A DNA stretch of 56,694 nt. Origin: Balneolales bacterium. GTDB taxonomy: Bacteria > Bacteroidota > Rhodothermia > Balneolales > Natronogracilivirgulaceae. The position numbers and the translations under genes were made by a program. The number at the start of each line of letters is the position of its first letter. The stretch's first letter is position 1. Of the stretch, positions 44,840-53,776 are shown piece after piece. The notes under the pieces were generated by a model that saw nothing but the letters and a program-made list of their open reading frames with translations, was not told the origin of the DNA and made no database searches. The stretch spans positions 1-56,694 of the forward strand of contig SLKA01000041.1 in assembly GCA_007134845.1 (NCBI GenBank). Reading direction: 5' to 3'.

Positions 44840-45247
44840 TCAGGATGTTTTATAACTCGGCCCCTCACTTTTCTTGCCGGAAACAGGATCGCCAGCCCAG
44901 TCAAAGCTGCCTTTTTTGAGGGTATAGACCAAACCAAGAAAAAGTATAAAAATAAATAGCATCATGGCCCACAGCGTTCCCTCTCCGAACTCCTTATACC
45001 GCACTGCCCAGGGGTAGATGAAGATCACCTCAAGATCAAAAACAATAAACTCCATGGCGATGATATAGAAGCTGACGGAATAGCGGTCACGGGCCTGACC
45101 TATGGGATCCATGCCACTCTCATATGCTCCCAGCTTGTTGGATGCGGGCCGGCTCGGCCCAAGAAGCCATGACAACACAATGAATGCCAAAGCCATAAGT
45201 ATTGCCAGCGCAATGAGCAGTAAGACAGGTATGTATTGTTCTAACAT
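44840..45247 (-). CDS. nuoA: NADH-quinone oxidoreductase subunit A
   Basis: NuoA is a three-helix membrane subunit of complex I. The 135-residue protein has helices at about 6-30, 66-85 and 92-115. The family motif YESGMDPIGQARDRYSVSFYIIAMEFIVFDLEVIFIYPWA is visible across the second helix, quoted here only as its parts GAYESGMDPIG and MEFIVFDLEVIF. It is the first gene of the cluster nuoABCDEFGH, so the promoter should lie upstream in the 45248-45558 gap. Confidence 0.95.
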   Translation of the reverse strand: MLEQYIPVLLLIALAILMALAFIVLSWLLGPSRPASNKLGAYESGMDPIGQARDRYSVSFYIIAMEFIVFDLEVIFIYPWAVRYKEFGEGTLWAMMLFIFILFLGLVYTLKKGSFDWAGDPVSGKKSEGPSYKTS

Positions 45248-45558
45248 TTTCCCTTAGCTGATAAATATGAGGCGGAATTTCGGCACTAAAATTACTTCCG
45301 TTATGCACTAATGTCAATCAAAACAGACAATCCGATATGGTGATTCCAAAAATAGTGTATTTCTCACTTAATTATTACAATCTAGCTTAAACAAAGCGGC
45401 GGTTGAAGGGTTTTGACTGTTTAACAGTGAAAAAAAAATAGTTACCTTGTCATAGTACATATCAACAGAATTTTTCAATCGTTATCCATGTTGAAAAATC
45501 TGAAAACGGACTTCTTGCAGTAAATTCAAATTAAGAACCTTAAATATTCCGAGCGGTT
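45248..45558. promoter_or_regulatory. Divergent control region of nuoA-H and the bifunctional nuclease gene
   Basis: This 311-base gap has no gene. A palindrome ACTGTTTAACAGT at 45416-45428 directly follows a TTGACT hexamer. A perfect 9-base inverted repeat, ATTTTTCAA at 45470-45478 and TTGAAAAAT at 45491-45499 with a 12-base loop, lies in the leader of the plus-strand gene and could form an RNA hairpin or operator. A poly-A tract spans about 45430-45438. All functional readings are inference. Confidence 0.4.
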
Positions 45559-46167
45559 TTGAATAAAATTCAGATGGACATTCTGGGACTCTCAACCAGC
45601 CCCAGCAGCGGCGGAGCTTACGCTCTGATACTCAACGAGACTGATGGTAAGCGCAGACTTCCCATTATCATAGGCACTTTTGAGGCGCAGGCTATTGCTT
45701 TGGAACTGGAGAACATCAAGCCTCCCAGGCCTATGACCCACGACCTGATGCGAAATATCATTCAAAGCTTCAATACATTTGTCAAAGAAATATTTATAAA
45801 TGAGCTGAAAGAGGGCACGTTTTATGCCCAGATTTTATATGACAACAACGGGGAGACACTGACCCAGGACTCCAGGCCGAGTGATGCAATTGCCCTGGCA
45901 ATACGATTCAATGCGCCAATTTTCGTCTCGGATCATATTGTTGATGAAGCAGGCATTGAAACGGATCCCCACCTGGAAGAAGCCGAGGAGGGCCCTGCCA
46001 TGTCCGAACCCAGCGGTCCTGCTGCGACACCGGAGGAGCCGCCGTCAACATCAAGCAAGGAAAGCCGGATCAGAATGCTTGAAAAAAGTCTGACTACGGC
46101 CATCGCAGAAGAAGATTACGAAAAAGCCGCTAAAATACGTGATGAGCTGAATCGCCTTAAGGGCTGA
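45559..46167 (+). CDS. Bifunctional nuclease family protein with UvrB/UvrC motif
   Basis: The 202-residue protein has the DUF151/BFN domain (about 1-135), described in plants as a DNase/RNase. Motifs are LPIIIGTFEAQAIALELE and RPMTHDLMRNII, then SRPSDAIALAIRFNAPIFVSD. A flexible Pro/Ser/Glu linker follows, and a UVR motif spans about 168-200 (LEKSLTTAIAEEDYEKAAKIRDEL). The start is the TTG at 45559, because the family opens with a K-I-Q-(L/M) strand; the first ATG at 45574 would cut it. It is followed after 19 bases by bshC. Confidence 0.85.
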   Translation: MNKIQMDILGLSTSPSSGGAYALILNETDGKRRLPIIIGTFEAQAIALELENIKPPRPMTHDLMRNIIQSFNTFVKEIFINELKEGTFYAQILYDNNGETLTQDSRPSDAIALAIRFNAPIFVSDHIVDEAGIETDPHLEEAEEGPAMSEPSGPAATPEEPPSTSSKESRIRMLEKSLTTAIAEEDYEKAAKIRDELNRLKG

Positions 46168-46186
46168 AGCCACAAAGCAAAATACC

Positions 46187-47812
46187 TTGGATATTGAACA
46201 ACTGGATTTCCGGAACCTGCCCTATTCCGGGCTTTTCTGCGATTACATCGACCGGACCGATGGCATTGTTCCGTTTTATTCCCGGAAACACACCTATGAT
46301 GATCTCAAGGATGCTGTATCATCCTACCGGTTCAAAGGTGACCGCAAAAAGATGGCCGATCTGATTGCCGGCTTTAACTCCGGGATCTCGGATCATATTT
46401 CTGAAGGAGAACTTGCCGGCATCCTTGCGGATGAGAACACGGTGGCCGTTACAACAGGTCAGCAGCTCAGTCTTTTTGGGGGTCCGCTGTACACGGTCTA
46501 TAAAACCATGACGGTTATCCATCTGGCAAACAGGCTCACCCGTGATACCGGGAGAAACGTTGTTCCTGTGTTCTGGCTGGCTGATGAAGATCACGATTTT
46601 GAAGAGATATCGGCAGCTGTAATGCCGGAACGACAGGATGTTAAGAAAATCACACTTTCCTGCGACGCGTGCGCCTATCATGCAGCTGGAAGCATCCGGG
46701 TTGATGAGGGATTCGAACAATTTCGCCGCAAGGTATATGAATCACTACAGCCGACAGACTTTCACGAACAACTTGTTTCCCTGCTTGATGAAGCTTATGC
46801 AAGCGGTCGTACTTACCGGGATGCCTTTGGAACCCTGCTGTCCCGGCTTTTTTCCCGGCACGGGTTGATTCTGGCTGGCAGCAACTTCCGGCAGGCCAAG
46901 GAGTATTCAAGCAATTGCATCAGAAAAGCGATCCATCATGCAGATGAAATTCAAACAATTCTGACAGAACAAAGCCAGCGTCTTGGCGGCAGCTATCATC
47001 AACAGGTACAGGTTACTGACAGCCTGCTTTTCTGGCATGATGATGAACACGGACGGGTCAGACTGAAACACGAAGACGGTGTCTGGCAAAGGAAACCAGG
47101 AATCTCCTTCACCCGGGACGAGCTGCTTGAGCTGCTGGAGAAAGAGCCCGAAAGATTTTCACCTAATGTATTTCTGCGACCAATTTTACAGGATACGATT
47201 CTTCCCAATGCCGCATATGTTGGTGGTCCGGCAGAAATCGCCTACTACGGTCAGATGAAACCGGTATATGATTTATTTGATATGGGCATGCCTTTCATTG
47301 CCGGACGAATGTCGGCAACCCTGGTGGAACCGGCCGTTCAACGGTTTCTGGGTGAACTGCCGTTTGGATTTACGGATTTTCTGAAACGTTTCGAGGATCT
47401 TGAGCAGCATTATCTCAGAACGCATGGAAATTCTGATCTTGACAAACATTTTGAGACCTGGAAGGAGCAAGTGGATGCGCTGACGTCAAAAATGGTAGTT
47501 GAAGCAGGTATCGCTGACCCTGGGCTCCGTAAACATGCAAAAGCCATCACAAAGGAGTACAACAAATCTATCGACAAGCTCAAAAAGAAGATGGTTAATG
47601 TTATACGGCAGAAAGAGGAGGTGCAGACAAACAGGATCAGGAAAGTAAAAAGCGCATTGTTTCCCAATGAAAAACTGCAGGAGCGTGAGATCTCCTTTAT
47701 TTATTATCTGAACAAGTTCGGGATGGATCTTTTCGACCGGTTACTCAAGCAACTCAGTGAACAGGATGAAGAATTCCCGTTGTTTACTAAGCACCACATT
47801 ATAAAACTATAG
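46187..47812 (+). CDS. bshC: Bacillithiol biosynthesis cysteine-adding enzyme
   Basis: BshC adds cysteine to glucosaminyl-malate, the final step of bacillithiol synthesis. The 541-residue protein has the Rossmann-type nucleotide site VTTGQQLSLFGGPLYTVYKT, the NVVPVFWLADEDHDFEEI motif, and the PNVFLRPILQDTILPNAAYVGGPAEIAYYGQ segment in parts. A coiled coil spans about 410-490 (HAKAITKEYNKSIDKLKKKM) and is typical of this family. No ATG lies near the conserved N-terminus, so the TTG at 46187 is used. Genes bshA and bshB are not in the window. Confidence 0.92.
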   Translation: MDIEQLDFRNLPYSGLFCDYIDRTDGIVPFYSRKHTYDDLKDAVSSYRFKGDRKKMADLIAGFNSGISDHISEGELAGILADENTVAVTTGQQLSLFGGPLYTVYKTMTVIHLANRLTRDTGRNVVPVFWLADEDHDFEEISAAVMPERQDVKKITLSCDACAYHAAGSIRVDEGFEQFRRKVYESLQPTDFHEQLVSLLDEAYASGRTYRDAFGTLLSRLFSRHGLILAGSNFRQAKEYSSNCIRKAIHHADEIQTILTEQSQRLGGSYHQQVQVTDSLLFWHDDEHGRVRLKHEDGVWQRKPGISFTRDELLELLEKEPERFSPNVFLRPILQDTILPNAAYVGGPAEIAYYGQMKPVYDLFDMGMPFIAGRMSATLVEPAVQRFLGELPFGFTDFLKRFEDLEQHYLRTHGNSDLDKHFETWKEQVDALTSKMVVEAGIADPGLRKHAKAITKEYNKSIDKLKKKMVNVIRQKEEVQTNRIRKVKSALFPNEKLQEREISFIYYLNKFGMDLFDRLLKQLSEQDEEFPLFTKHHIIKL

Positions 47813-47844
47813 TTTAATACCTATTGAACGGATATCTTTACGAC

Positions 47845-48411
47845 ATGGATCGCAAAGCGTTACGTAAAGAGATGATAAAAAAGCGCAGCTTGATCGACGC
47901 TTCAGAGCTTCGCCATCTCAGTGATTGTATCGCCAGGATCACGCTGTCGGCATCATGGTATCAGGCGTCCCGATGCATCCACTGCTTTTTCGGGGTTGCG
48001 GAAAAGGGAGAAATATCCACTCTGAAAATTTTAAATCATGTCATTAACTCGGGAAAAATTCTGGTCATGCCCAGGGTTGCGGGCCATGACGGCCATATGG
48101 AACATATCAGGGTCCGGAATCTGGATTCCCTTGCTAAAGGAGCCTGGGGTATCCAGGAACCAGCTGAGGGAGAACATTTTAATATTGATGATATTGATCT
48201 GATCTTTGTACCCGGACTAGCAGCAGATCGCAATGGCAACAGGTTGGGCTATGGAAAGGGATATTACGACCGCTTTTTGAGTACGGCTGCCGGTGCCAGA
48301 AAAGTCATGCTGGTGCCTGATGATTTTATGCTGGGTCATATTCCTGCAAAAAAGCACGATGTCCCTGTGGATGCGCTTGTCACGGAAACCGGTGAAATCG
48401 TCTGCCGCTAG
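47845..48411 (+). CDS. 5-formyltetrahydrofolate cyclo-ligase
   Basis: This enzyme converts 5-formyl-tetrahydrofolate to 5,10-methenyl-tetrahydrofolate with ATP and returns stored folate to the pool used by thyA. The 188-residue protein opens with DRKALRKEMIKKRSLI, has the ATP/folate region FVPGLAADRNGNRLGYGKGYYDRFL in parts, and ends with the short strand PVDALVTETGEIV. The GNRLGYGKGYYDRFL signature is intact. The ATG at 47845 is preferred, since a TTG at 47824 adds only seven residues. It follows bshC by 32 bases. Confidence 0.9.
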   Translation: MDRKALRKEMIKKRSLIDASELRHLSDCIARITLSASWYQASRCIHCFFGVAEKGEISTLKILNHVINSGKILVMPRVAGHDGHMEHIRVRNLDSLAKGAWGIQEPAEGEHFNIDDIDLIFVPGLAADRNGNRLGYGKGYYDRFLSTAAGARKVMLVPDDFMLGHIPAKKHDVPVDALVTETGEIVCR

Positions 48412-48529
48412 TCCAGGTGATTCAACACTGCGGCTGACGGGGAAAATTCCGGAAACAAAAGCCCGGTGCATTCGTATGCCTGAAAGAAGGTCAGAAATCC
48501 ACTGAAAATATCGATCAATTATTATTATC

Positions 48530-49264
48530 ATGAAATCAACACATTCCGGGGGTCATTTGAGGAATCATCTCGATGAATCCTTTCAAATGACAGATGATGA
48601 GTTTGAACATATGCGGTCCGAGTATGAATATATAAATGAGGACAGTAATGGAGCAAACAAGGGGAAATTTGCTCGCGGTGCAGGCATCATCATACTTCTG
48701 CTCGCGATATTTTTTGTAATACAGCAGTACTTCTTTTCGATCGGTCCTGATCTTACATCGATCCTGCGTGTAATTCCACTGACAGGGGCCGTTCTGGTCT
48801 TTGTGATCGGGCTTGGACTGCTCACCCGGCTGAGGTCACCCAGGCAGGTCAGTTCTTTCAAAAATAAATCTCAAACATCCGATGCAGGACTGAATTCGGC
48901 ATTCTCCGATTCTGCCGAAGAACGAAAAGCGAAAGCTGAACATGGTGCCGGTGACGATTTCCGGTCCGGAGACAAGCAGGATTCAGGAGATGAGAAGGAT
49001 TCAGGAGATGAGAAGGACCGTTATGATAACTGGCGCAGCAGCAGCGAGCGTTACGGGTTTGAAGTACACAGGAAATGGTATCGCTCACGAGAAGAAAAAA
49101 TGATATTCGGTGTTTGCGGCGGCATTGCTGAGCGATTTGACATGGATCCGACCATTGTCAGGGCGCTGTTTGCATTGGCATTTTTAAGTTACGGCTTCAG
49201 TTTTGTAATTTACGTGGTATTGGCAATTATTTTGCCCAAAAAACCTCAACACAGCCTGCTGTAA
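48530..49264 (+). CDS. PspC-domain membrane protein
   Basis: The 244-residue protein has two N-terminal hydrophobic segments (about 50-68 and 78-97), a charged central region, and a C-terminal PspC domain (about 188-240). The domain reads RSREEKMIFGVCGGIAERFDMD, then PTIVRALFALAFLSYG, then VIYVVLAIILPKK, with a third membrane span. PspC proteins take part in envelope-stress response at the inner membrane, but their role outside Proteobacteria is unclear. The central region is acidic and repetitive, with a perfect two-copy 18-base tandem repeat at 48980-49015 that encodes DSGDEK twice. Confidence 0.8.
   Translation: MKSTHSGGHLRNHLDESFQMTDDEFEHMRSEYEYINEDSNGANKGKFARGAGIIILLLAIFFVIQQYFFSIGPDLTSILRVIPLTGAVLVFVIGLGLLTRLRSPRQVSSFKNKSQTSDAGLNSAFSDSAEERKAKAEHGAGDDFRSGDKQDSGDEKDSGDEKDRYDNWRSSSERYGFEVHRKWYRSREEKMIFGVCGGIAERFDMDPTIVRALFALAFLSYGFSFVIYVVLAIILPKKPQHSLL
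48980..49015 (+). repeat. Two perfect 18-bp tandem copies inside the PspC gene
   Basis: GATTCAGGAGATGAGAAG occurs twice in tandem (48980-48997 and 48998-49015) and encodes DSGDEK twice in an acidic linker. The repeat length keeps the reading frame, so copy number could vary without frameshift. Confidence 0.9.
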
Positions 49265-49286
49265 CCTGTATCAAGTCCCACGCAAC

Positions 49287-49901
49287 GTGCTTATTTCTTT
49301 TGAAGGTATTGATGGATGCGGCAAGTCCACGCAAATTGAAAAAGTCAAATCCTATTTGACAGAAAAGGGGTATGAAGTGCACGTTTTCCGCGAACCGGGC
49401 GGCACGCCACTTTCCGAACAAATCCGTGAAATCCTTCTTAACAGCAGGGACGAAATCCATCCGCTTGCCGAGTCTCTGCTTTTTTCCGCAGCCCGCGCCC
49501 AGCTTGTTGCCACCCGCATCCGTCCGCTCCTTGCCGAGGGAGCCATAGTCATTCTGGACCGATTCTACGACTCAACCACAGCATATCAGGGATATGGAAG
49601 ACAGGCTGTCCCGGTTCCTGATATTGAACAGTTGAACGCACTGGCAACACAAAATCTAGAACCGGATATTACATTTTACCTGAAACTTGATCCTCATCAG
49701 GCATCCGAGCGACGTAGAAAAAATCGGGAGGAAGACCGTATGGAACGTGCCGGTAAAGCGTTTTTCAAGCGCGTCAGCGAGGGCTTTGATCAATTGGCAT
49801 CGCGCGAAGAACGAATGGTTGCCCTTGACTCGTCGAAATCTCCTGATACGACTTTTCGCTCGATAGTTGGTCATCTTGAGAAAAAGCTTCCCCGATTGTG
49901 A
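49287..49901 (+). CDS. tmk: Thymidylate kinase
   Basis: Tmk phosphorylates dTMP to dTDP and follows thyA in the thymidylate pathway. The 204-residue protein has P-loop FEGIDGCGKST (residues 5-15), the DR motif LDRFYDSTTAYQGYG, and FLKLDP-type and LID-like RRRKNREEDRMERAG segments. Here the strand reads TFYLKLDP. The start is GTG at 49287, which begins the usual LISFEGIDG. Its last 128 bases overlap the convergent RND gene on the other strand. Tmk residues from about 162 to the end lie in that overlap. Confidence 0.95.
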   Translation: MLISFEGIDGCGKSTQIEKVKSYLTEKGYEVHVFREPGGTPLSEQIREILLNSRDEIHPLAESLLFSAARAQLVATRIRPLLAEGAIVILDRFYDSTTAYQGYGRQAVPVPDIEQLNALATQNLEPDITFYLKLDPHQASERRRKNREEDRMERAGKAFFKRVSEGFDQLASREERMVALDSSKSPDTTFRSIVGHLEKKLPRL

Positions 49902-52203
49902 TCTCCGGATTCATCCAGTAGATAAGAGCGGGCAGAAAGATGAGGTCAGCTGCCAGTGCTGTCAGAATGGTGAGGCAGGTAAGCAATCCCATCAGCATAT
50001 TTGACTCAAAAGAACTGGTTCCCAGTACGCCAAATCCAACAATAAGAATCAGGCTGGTCAGCACGATTGCTCTGCCTGTGTGAATCGTAGTGTTTTTCAC
50101 GGCCTGATGCAGCGAGGCACCACGGAGTGTTTCCATGCGAAACCTGGCCAGATAGTGAATGCTGTCGTCCACAGCAATGCCAAAAGCTATCGTAAAGATC
50201 ACTGCTGTGGAAGGCCGGATGTCAATACCGGCAAACCCCATGAACCCGGCGGTGATCAAAAGCGGAATTAGATTAGGAAGCAGGGAAATCAGAACAAGTT
50301 TTGCATTTCGGAAAAGCAACGCCATGATGATCGAAATAAACAGAAAGGCGAGGCCGATGCTCCAGGTAAGTGCTTTGACGATATTGCCGGTGAGGTCGGC
50401 CGACAGGATAGTGGACCCGGTCAGCATCACTGATTCATCCGGAAACTGCTCCTGAAGATACGCTTCCAGGTCTGAACGCATTCGGTTGATTCTGTACGAA
50501 CCTGCATCGTACGCCTGTGCAATGATTCTTGTCTGTCGGTTCTCAAAATCGTTGAGTGCTGAAACGGTGGTTCCCCCGGTCATTTCCAGCAACAGATCAT
50601 ACTGAGCAATGAGTGGACGGGAATCCGGCAGGCTGCCTGCCGGAGTATCCCGCATCACATGGTCGATTCGGGACATCAGCGTTGCAAAGGAGACGCTTTG
50701 CTCAATTTCATCGTAGGTGCTCAGGTGATCTTCAAGTGCCTTAATACGTATCAGCAGATCGGGATCATAAATACCGTCTTCCCGGCCGGTATCCACAATA
50801 ACTTCAAGTGGGAACTGCGGTGCCAGGTGCTCATCAAGAAACCGGCTTTGACTAATGAGTTCTGAGCGTTCACCTATATCATCAAAGACCTTGCTGTTTG
50901 TCCGGAGTTGTGTGATGCCCAGTGAGAAAAAAATAGTAACAGCCAGTGTGACCATGACTACTTTTTTGCTGTGCAATCGGGCGGTTCGATGCGTGGAAGA
51001 GAGTAAGGCACCAATTTTTCGAAAAAACACACGGCTTTTGTCCTCTACAGGTGTCTGGTTTCGAATCAGCTTCAGAATCGACGGAAGTACAAACATGGTG
51101 ACCACAAAAGCAATTATAACGCCTATAGCCGTATAAATTCCGAAGCGACGCATCGGCATGACATTACTGGTCATCAGCGTCAAAAATCCGATTGCTGTTG
51201 TCACGCTGGTCAGTAATGTTGCCGAACCAAGGATGAGTATTGTCTCTCTTAGCGAGCGGTCTTTGTTTTTTTTCTCAAGCCTGAGGTCCTGATACTTTGA
51301 CAGCATGTGTACCGAATCGGCTACACCGACGCACAGCAATATGGGTGCAATAGTACTGCTCAGAATTTCAAAAAATCCACCGGTCATCACCAGAACAGCC
51401 ACGACAAAAAGTATGGTCAGCCAGACGATGGTTATGGGCAGCACCACTCCAATCACCGTTCGAAAAAGCAGCCAGAGTATCAAAATGATCAGCAAAGAGG
51501 CCAGGGACACATAAAAAAGTATTTCCCGGTTGAGCGTTTCAACATATTGCGTACGGAAGTAGGGGAGTCCGGTTATATTGAGTTCGTACTCTGATCGATA
51601 GGGCTCCAGCAGCAGCTCCATCTGTAAAATGATCTCTCTCCGATTGGAAAAAGTATTTTTTTCATCATCAATGCGCAGATACAGGGCAGTAGCCGTCCCG
51701 TCTGAGCCAAGAAACCGTCCTTTAATAAATGGGTCATCAAGCATTCGCGTTTTGACTTTCTCCAGATTCTTATCCGCATTCGATTCGGATTCAAAAACCG
51801 CAGATTCTGCTAAATAGGGTCTCGAATTAAGTGCACCGTTTTCTCTGATGAATTCGCGGAGCGACCAAAGGCTTTGAAGCTCCTCGAGATAGGGAAGCCC
51901 CTTCAGCTCCTCAGCCATTTGGTGCAGTCGTCCGAGATGCTGCCTGGTAAAAAGCGAATCATGGCGAAAGGCAATGATGATCATGGTATCATCCCGCCCG
52001 AATTCGCGGCTGATTCGCTGAAATTCGACAATCGTTTCAGCATCCTCCGGATAGAATCCTTCCAGATCGAAGTCAGCTTCGATTTTCCAGGCGGGAATTA
52101 GCGCCAGTAACGCCAGGACTGCAATGACAGCCAGGTATGTCCATGGTCGTGCCAGCAGGAAGTCAATTACCGGATTTAAATTGATTCGCTGAATAAACTT
52201 CAT
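49774..52203 (-). CDS. RND/MMPL superfamily exporter
   Basis: The 809-residue inner-membrane protein has two repeats of an extracytoplasmic domain followed by membrane helices. Helix 1 is at about 18-37. Helices cluster at about 225-380 (REILFYVSLASLLIILILWLL, then the motif CVGVADSVHMLSKYQDLR with the conserved D-S-x-H) and 590-770 (FGIAVDDSIHYLARFRMETLRG). The repeated DDSIH/ADSVH motifs are typical of MMPL proteins. Substrate is unknown; lipid or hydrophobic-molecule export is possible. It follows the outer-membrane barrel gene by 38 bases. The last ~42 residues, after the final helix, are encoded antisense to tmk. Confidence 0.85.
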   Translation of the reverse strand: MKFIQRINLNPVIDFLLARPWTYLAVIAVLALLALIPAWKIEADFDLEGFYPEDAETIVEFQRISREFGRDDTMIIIAFRHDSLFTRQHLGRLHQMAEELKGLPYLEELQSLWSLREFIRENGALNSRPYLAESAVFESESNADKNLEKVKTRMLDDPFIKGRFLGSDGTATALYLRIDDEKNTFSNRREIILQMELLLEPYRSEYELNITGLPYFRTQYVETLNREILFYVSLASLLIILILWLLFRTVIGVVLPITIVWLTILFVVAVLVMTGGFFEILSSTIAPILLCVGVADSVHMLSKYQDLRLEKKNKDRSLRETILILGSATLLTSVTTAIGFLTLMTSNVMPMRRFGIYTAIGVIIAFVVTMFVLPSILKLIRNQTPVEDKSRVFFRKIGALLSSTHRTARLHSKKVVMVTLAVTIFFSLGITQLRTNSKVFDDIGERSELISQSRFLDEHLAPQFPLEVIVDTGREDGIYDPDLLIRIKALEDHLSTYDEIEQSVSFATLMSRIDHVMRDTPAGSLPDSRPLIAQYDLLLEMTGGTTVSALNDFENRQTRIIAQAYDAGSYRINRMRSDLEAYLQEQFPDESVMLTGSTILSADLTGNIVKALTWSIGLAFLFISIIMALLFRNAKLVLISLLPNLIPLLITAGFMGFAGIDIRPSTAVIFTIAFGIAVDDSIHYLARFRMETLRGASLHQAVKNTTIHTGRAIVLTSLILIVGFGVLGTSSFESNMLMGLLTCLTILTALAADLIFLPALIYWMNPEITIGEAFSQDDQLSSEKSYQEISTSQGQPFVLRAMPIDQSPR

Positions 52204-52241
52204 TTCGGGGAGATGATAAATTGATCGGGTTAGAAGCCGGA

Positions 52242-53609
52242 TCAGAAAAAGTACCTAATTCCTGCATAGACCAGATTATTGTTACGGTACGAACCGAAAC
52301 CAGGGTGCCCATAGTTCATTTCAGGAACAGGTCCGCCAAAAAAGTGTGTTCCTGCAGACAGAGTGACATTATCCACGATATCGTAACTGTGTTCTGTCCA
52401 GATCCAGAAATCCTGTCCGTTGATCTGATACAGGATCGTAAGGTCACTTTTCAGCCGCTCGCGGAAAAACTGCCTGCGTGCGTAAACGGATACGCTTTGG
52501 AACCATTCATCCTGAATGACATCGGGATGCGGATCATCAATAATCTGGCTGTACCACTGAACAGTGAGCAGTGTTCTGCCTTTGCTGTAGCGCGTTTCCA
52601 TCAGAATGTCCCATGCGGGGTGGCGTGAGGTAAAGCCACGCTCTTCATCGGCAATGATTCGGTATACCAGGGGCAGGTTGAAATGGTCCGGTCCGGCCGG
52701 ATCAAAGAAAAGCAAGGTCTCGGGGATTCGGTCAAAGGTTTTTTTCCCGAATCGTGCAACTTCCAGGAGCGCGGTTAGTGATGATGTGGCAAGCCAGGAG
52801 ATGCCGCCCGTTAAAATCCATGTTGGTGTGAATGTTTCCTCAAGGATGATTGAGGGATCGGAAGACAGCGTGCCGTGCGCTGCCAGCCGGATATCTTTTT
52901 TGAATGCCGGCATGGAGGGGGTCCAGTATAAAATACCCGCTTGAAATTCAACAGAGCGCCATCGGTTGCTGTCCCAAAGAAGTGCCCCCTGAGATTGTTT
53001 GGTGAGGAGGCTGCGGGACTTGTCAGATTCAATCTGAACCGGCAAACCTGCAGGTACAGGGATATGCATGAACCACCTGCTGTCGGGTTGTGGTATCAAG
53101 GATCGGGTGGTCACAGGAGAAAAAATCAAACGGATCCTTGAATTGTTGGTGTAATAGGAGTATTGAAGGGCTATGGTTCCCCTTTCCAAGGTGGAAACGG
53201 GCTCGAGCAGAAAGTTTCTGAAATCAAGGGGAAGGATCCTGTCAACCGGTGCGTTTGCAGCAGAAAAACCGAATTGCAGAATCTGGCTGCCGATTCGCAG
53301 GTCACTGTCTGAGAAGAAGAGTTCAATCCAAAATTCGGGCAAAGTCCATTCAATAGAGTCGGCCGAGGCTTGAAAACGATTGCGGATATCGGTTCGTGCA
53401 AACAGACGGCCGCTATTGGAACGGTGGTCAAGATTAAGAGTGAGTCTTTGCACGCCGGGCAGCAGTTCCAGCGGATAGGTGAGGGTGGTGCCGGATATAT
53501 GCTGAAAATCACCCGTCAGTGAAGGACGGGCGTCCGTTGCCCCCGCCGAAAAAAAAAGCAGAAATAACGTGATAAAAGCAATTCGCCGGTGAGGCCGGAG
53601 ATGTGACAT
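52242..53609 (-). CDS. Outer-membrane beta-barrel protein (DUF1302-like)
   Basis: The 455-residue protein has a signal peptide (IAFITLFLLFFSAGATDARPS) and many alternating hydrophobic beta-strands. It ends in YAGIRYFF, with a C-terminal aromatic residue as expected for assembly by the BAM complex. Segments such as LDHRSNSGRLFARTDIRNRF and YSYDIVDNVTLSAGTHFFGG look like barrel strands of DUF1302-type outer-membrane proteins, which often neighbour MMPL transporters. The ATG at 53609 precedes the signal sequence; a TTG at 53645 is less likely. It is the first gene of a two-gene operon with the RND exporter. Confidence 0.65.
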   Translation of the reverse strand: MSHLRPHRRIAFITLFLLFFSAGATDARPSLTGDFQHISGTTLTYPLELLPGVQRLTLNLDHRSNSGRLFARTDIRNRFQASADSIEWTLPEFWIELFFSDSDLRIGSQILQFGFSAANAPVDRILPLDFRNFLLEPVSTLERGTIALQYSYYTNNSRIRLIFSPVTTRSLIPQPDSRWFMHIPVPAGLPVQIESDKSRSLLTKQSQGALLWDSNRWRSVEFQAGILYWTPSMPAFKKDIRLAAHGTLSSDPSIILEETFTPTWILTGGISWLATSSLTALLEVARFGKKTFDRIPETLLFFDPAGPDHFNLPLVYRIIADEERGFTSRHPAWDILMETRYSKGRTLLTVQWYSQIIDDPHPDVIQDEWFQSVSVYARRQFFRERLKSDLTILYQINGQDFWIWTEHSYDIVDNVTLSAGTHFFGGPVPEMNYGHPGFGSYRNNNLVYAGIRYFF

Positions 53610-53776
53610 TCCGGGTTGCAAAGCGACTAAATTATATTTTTTCAATTGCTGATGATAATAAAAATGCTTATTTTTGTTTTATTGTGCGGCAAATGAAAAT
53701 ATTGCCTGCAATGCTATGGTGATACCAGACACTAATCACACGAACCATTCAACTTTACGAAGTATAAAAGTACATT

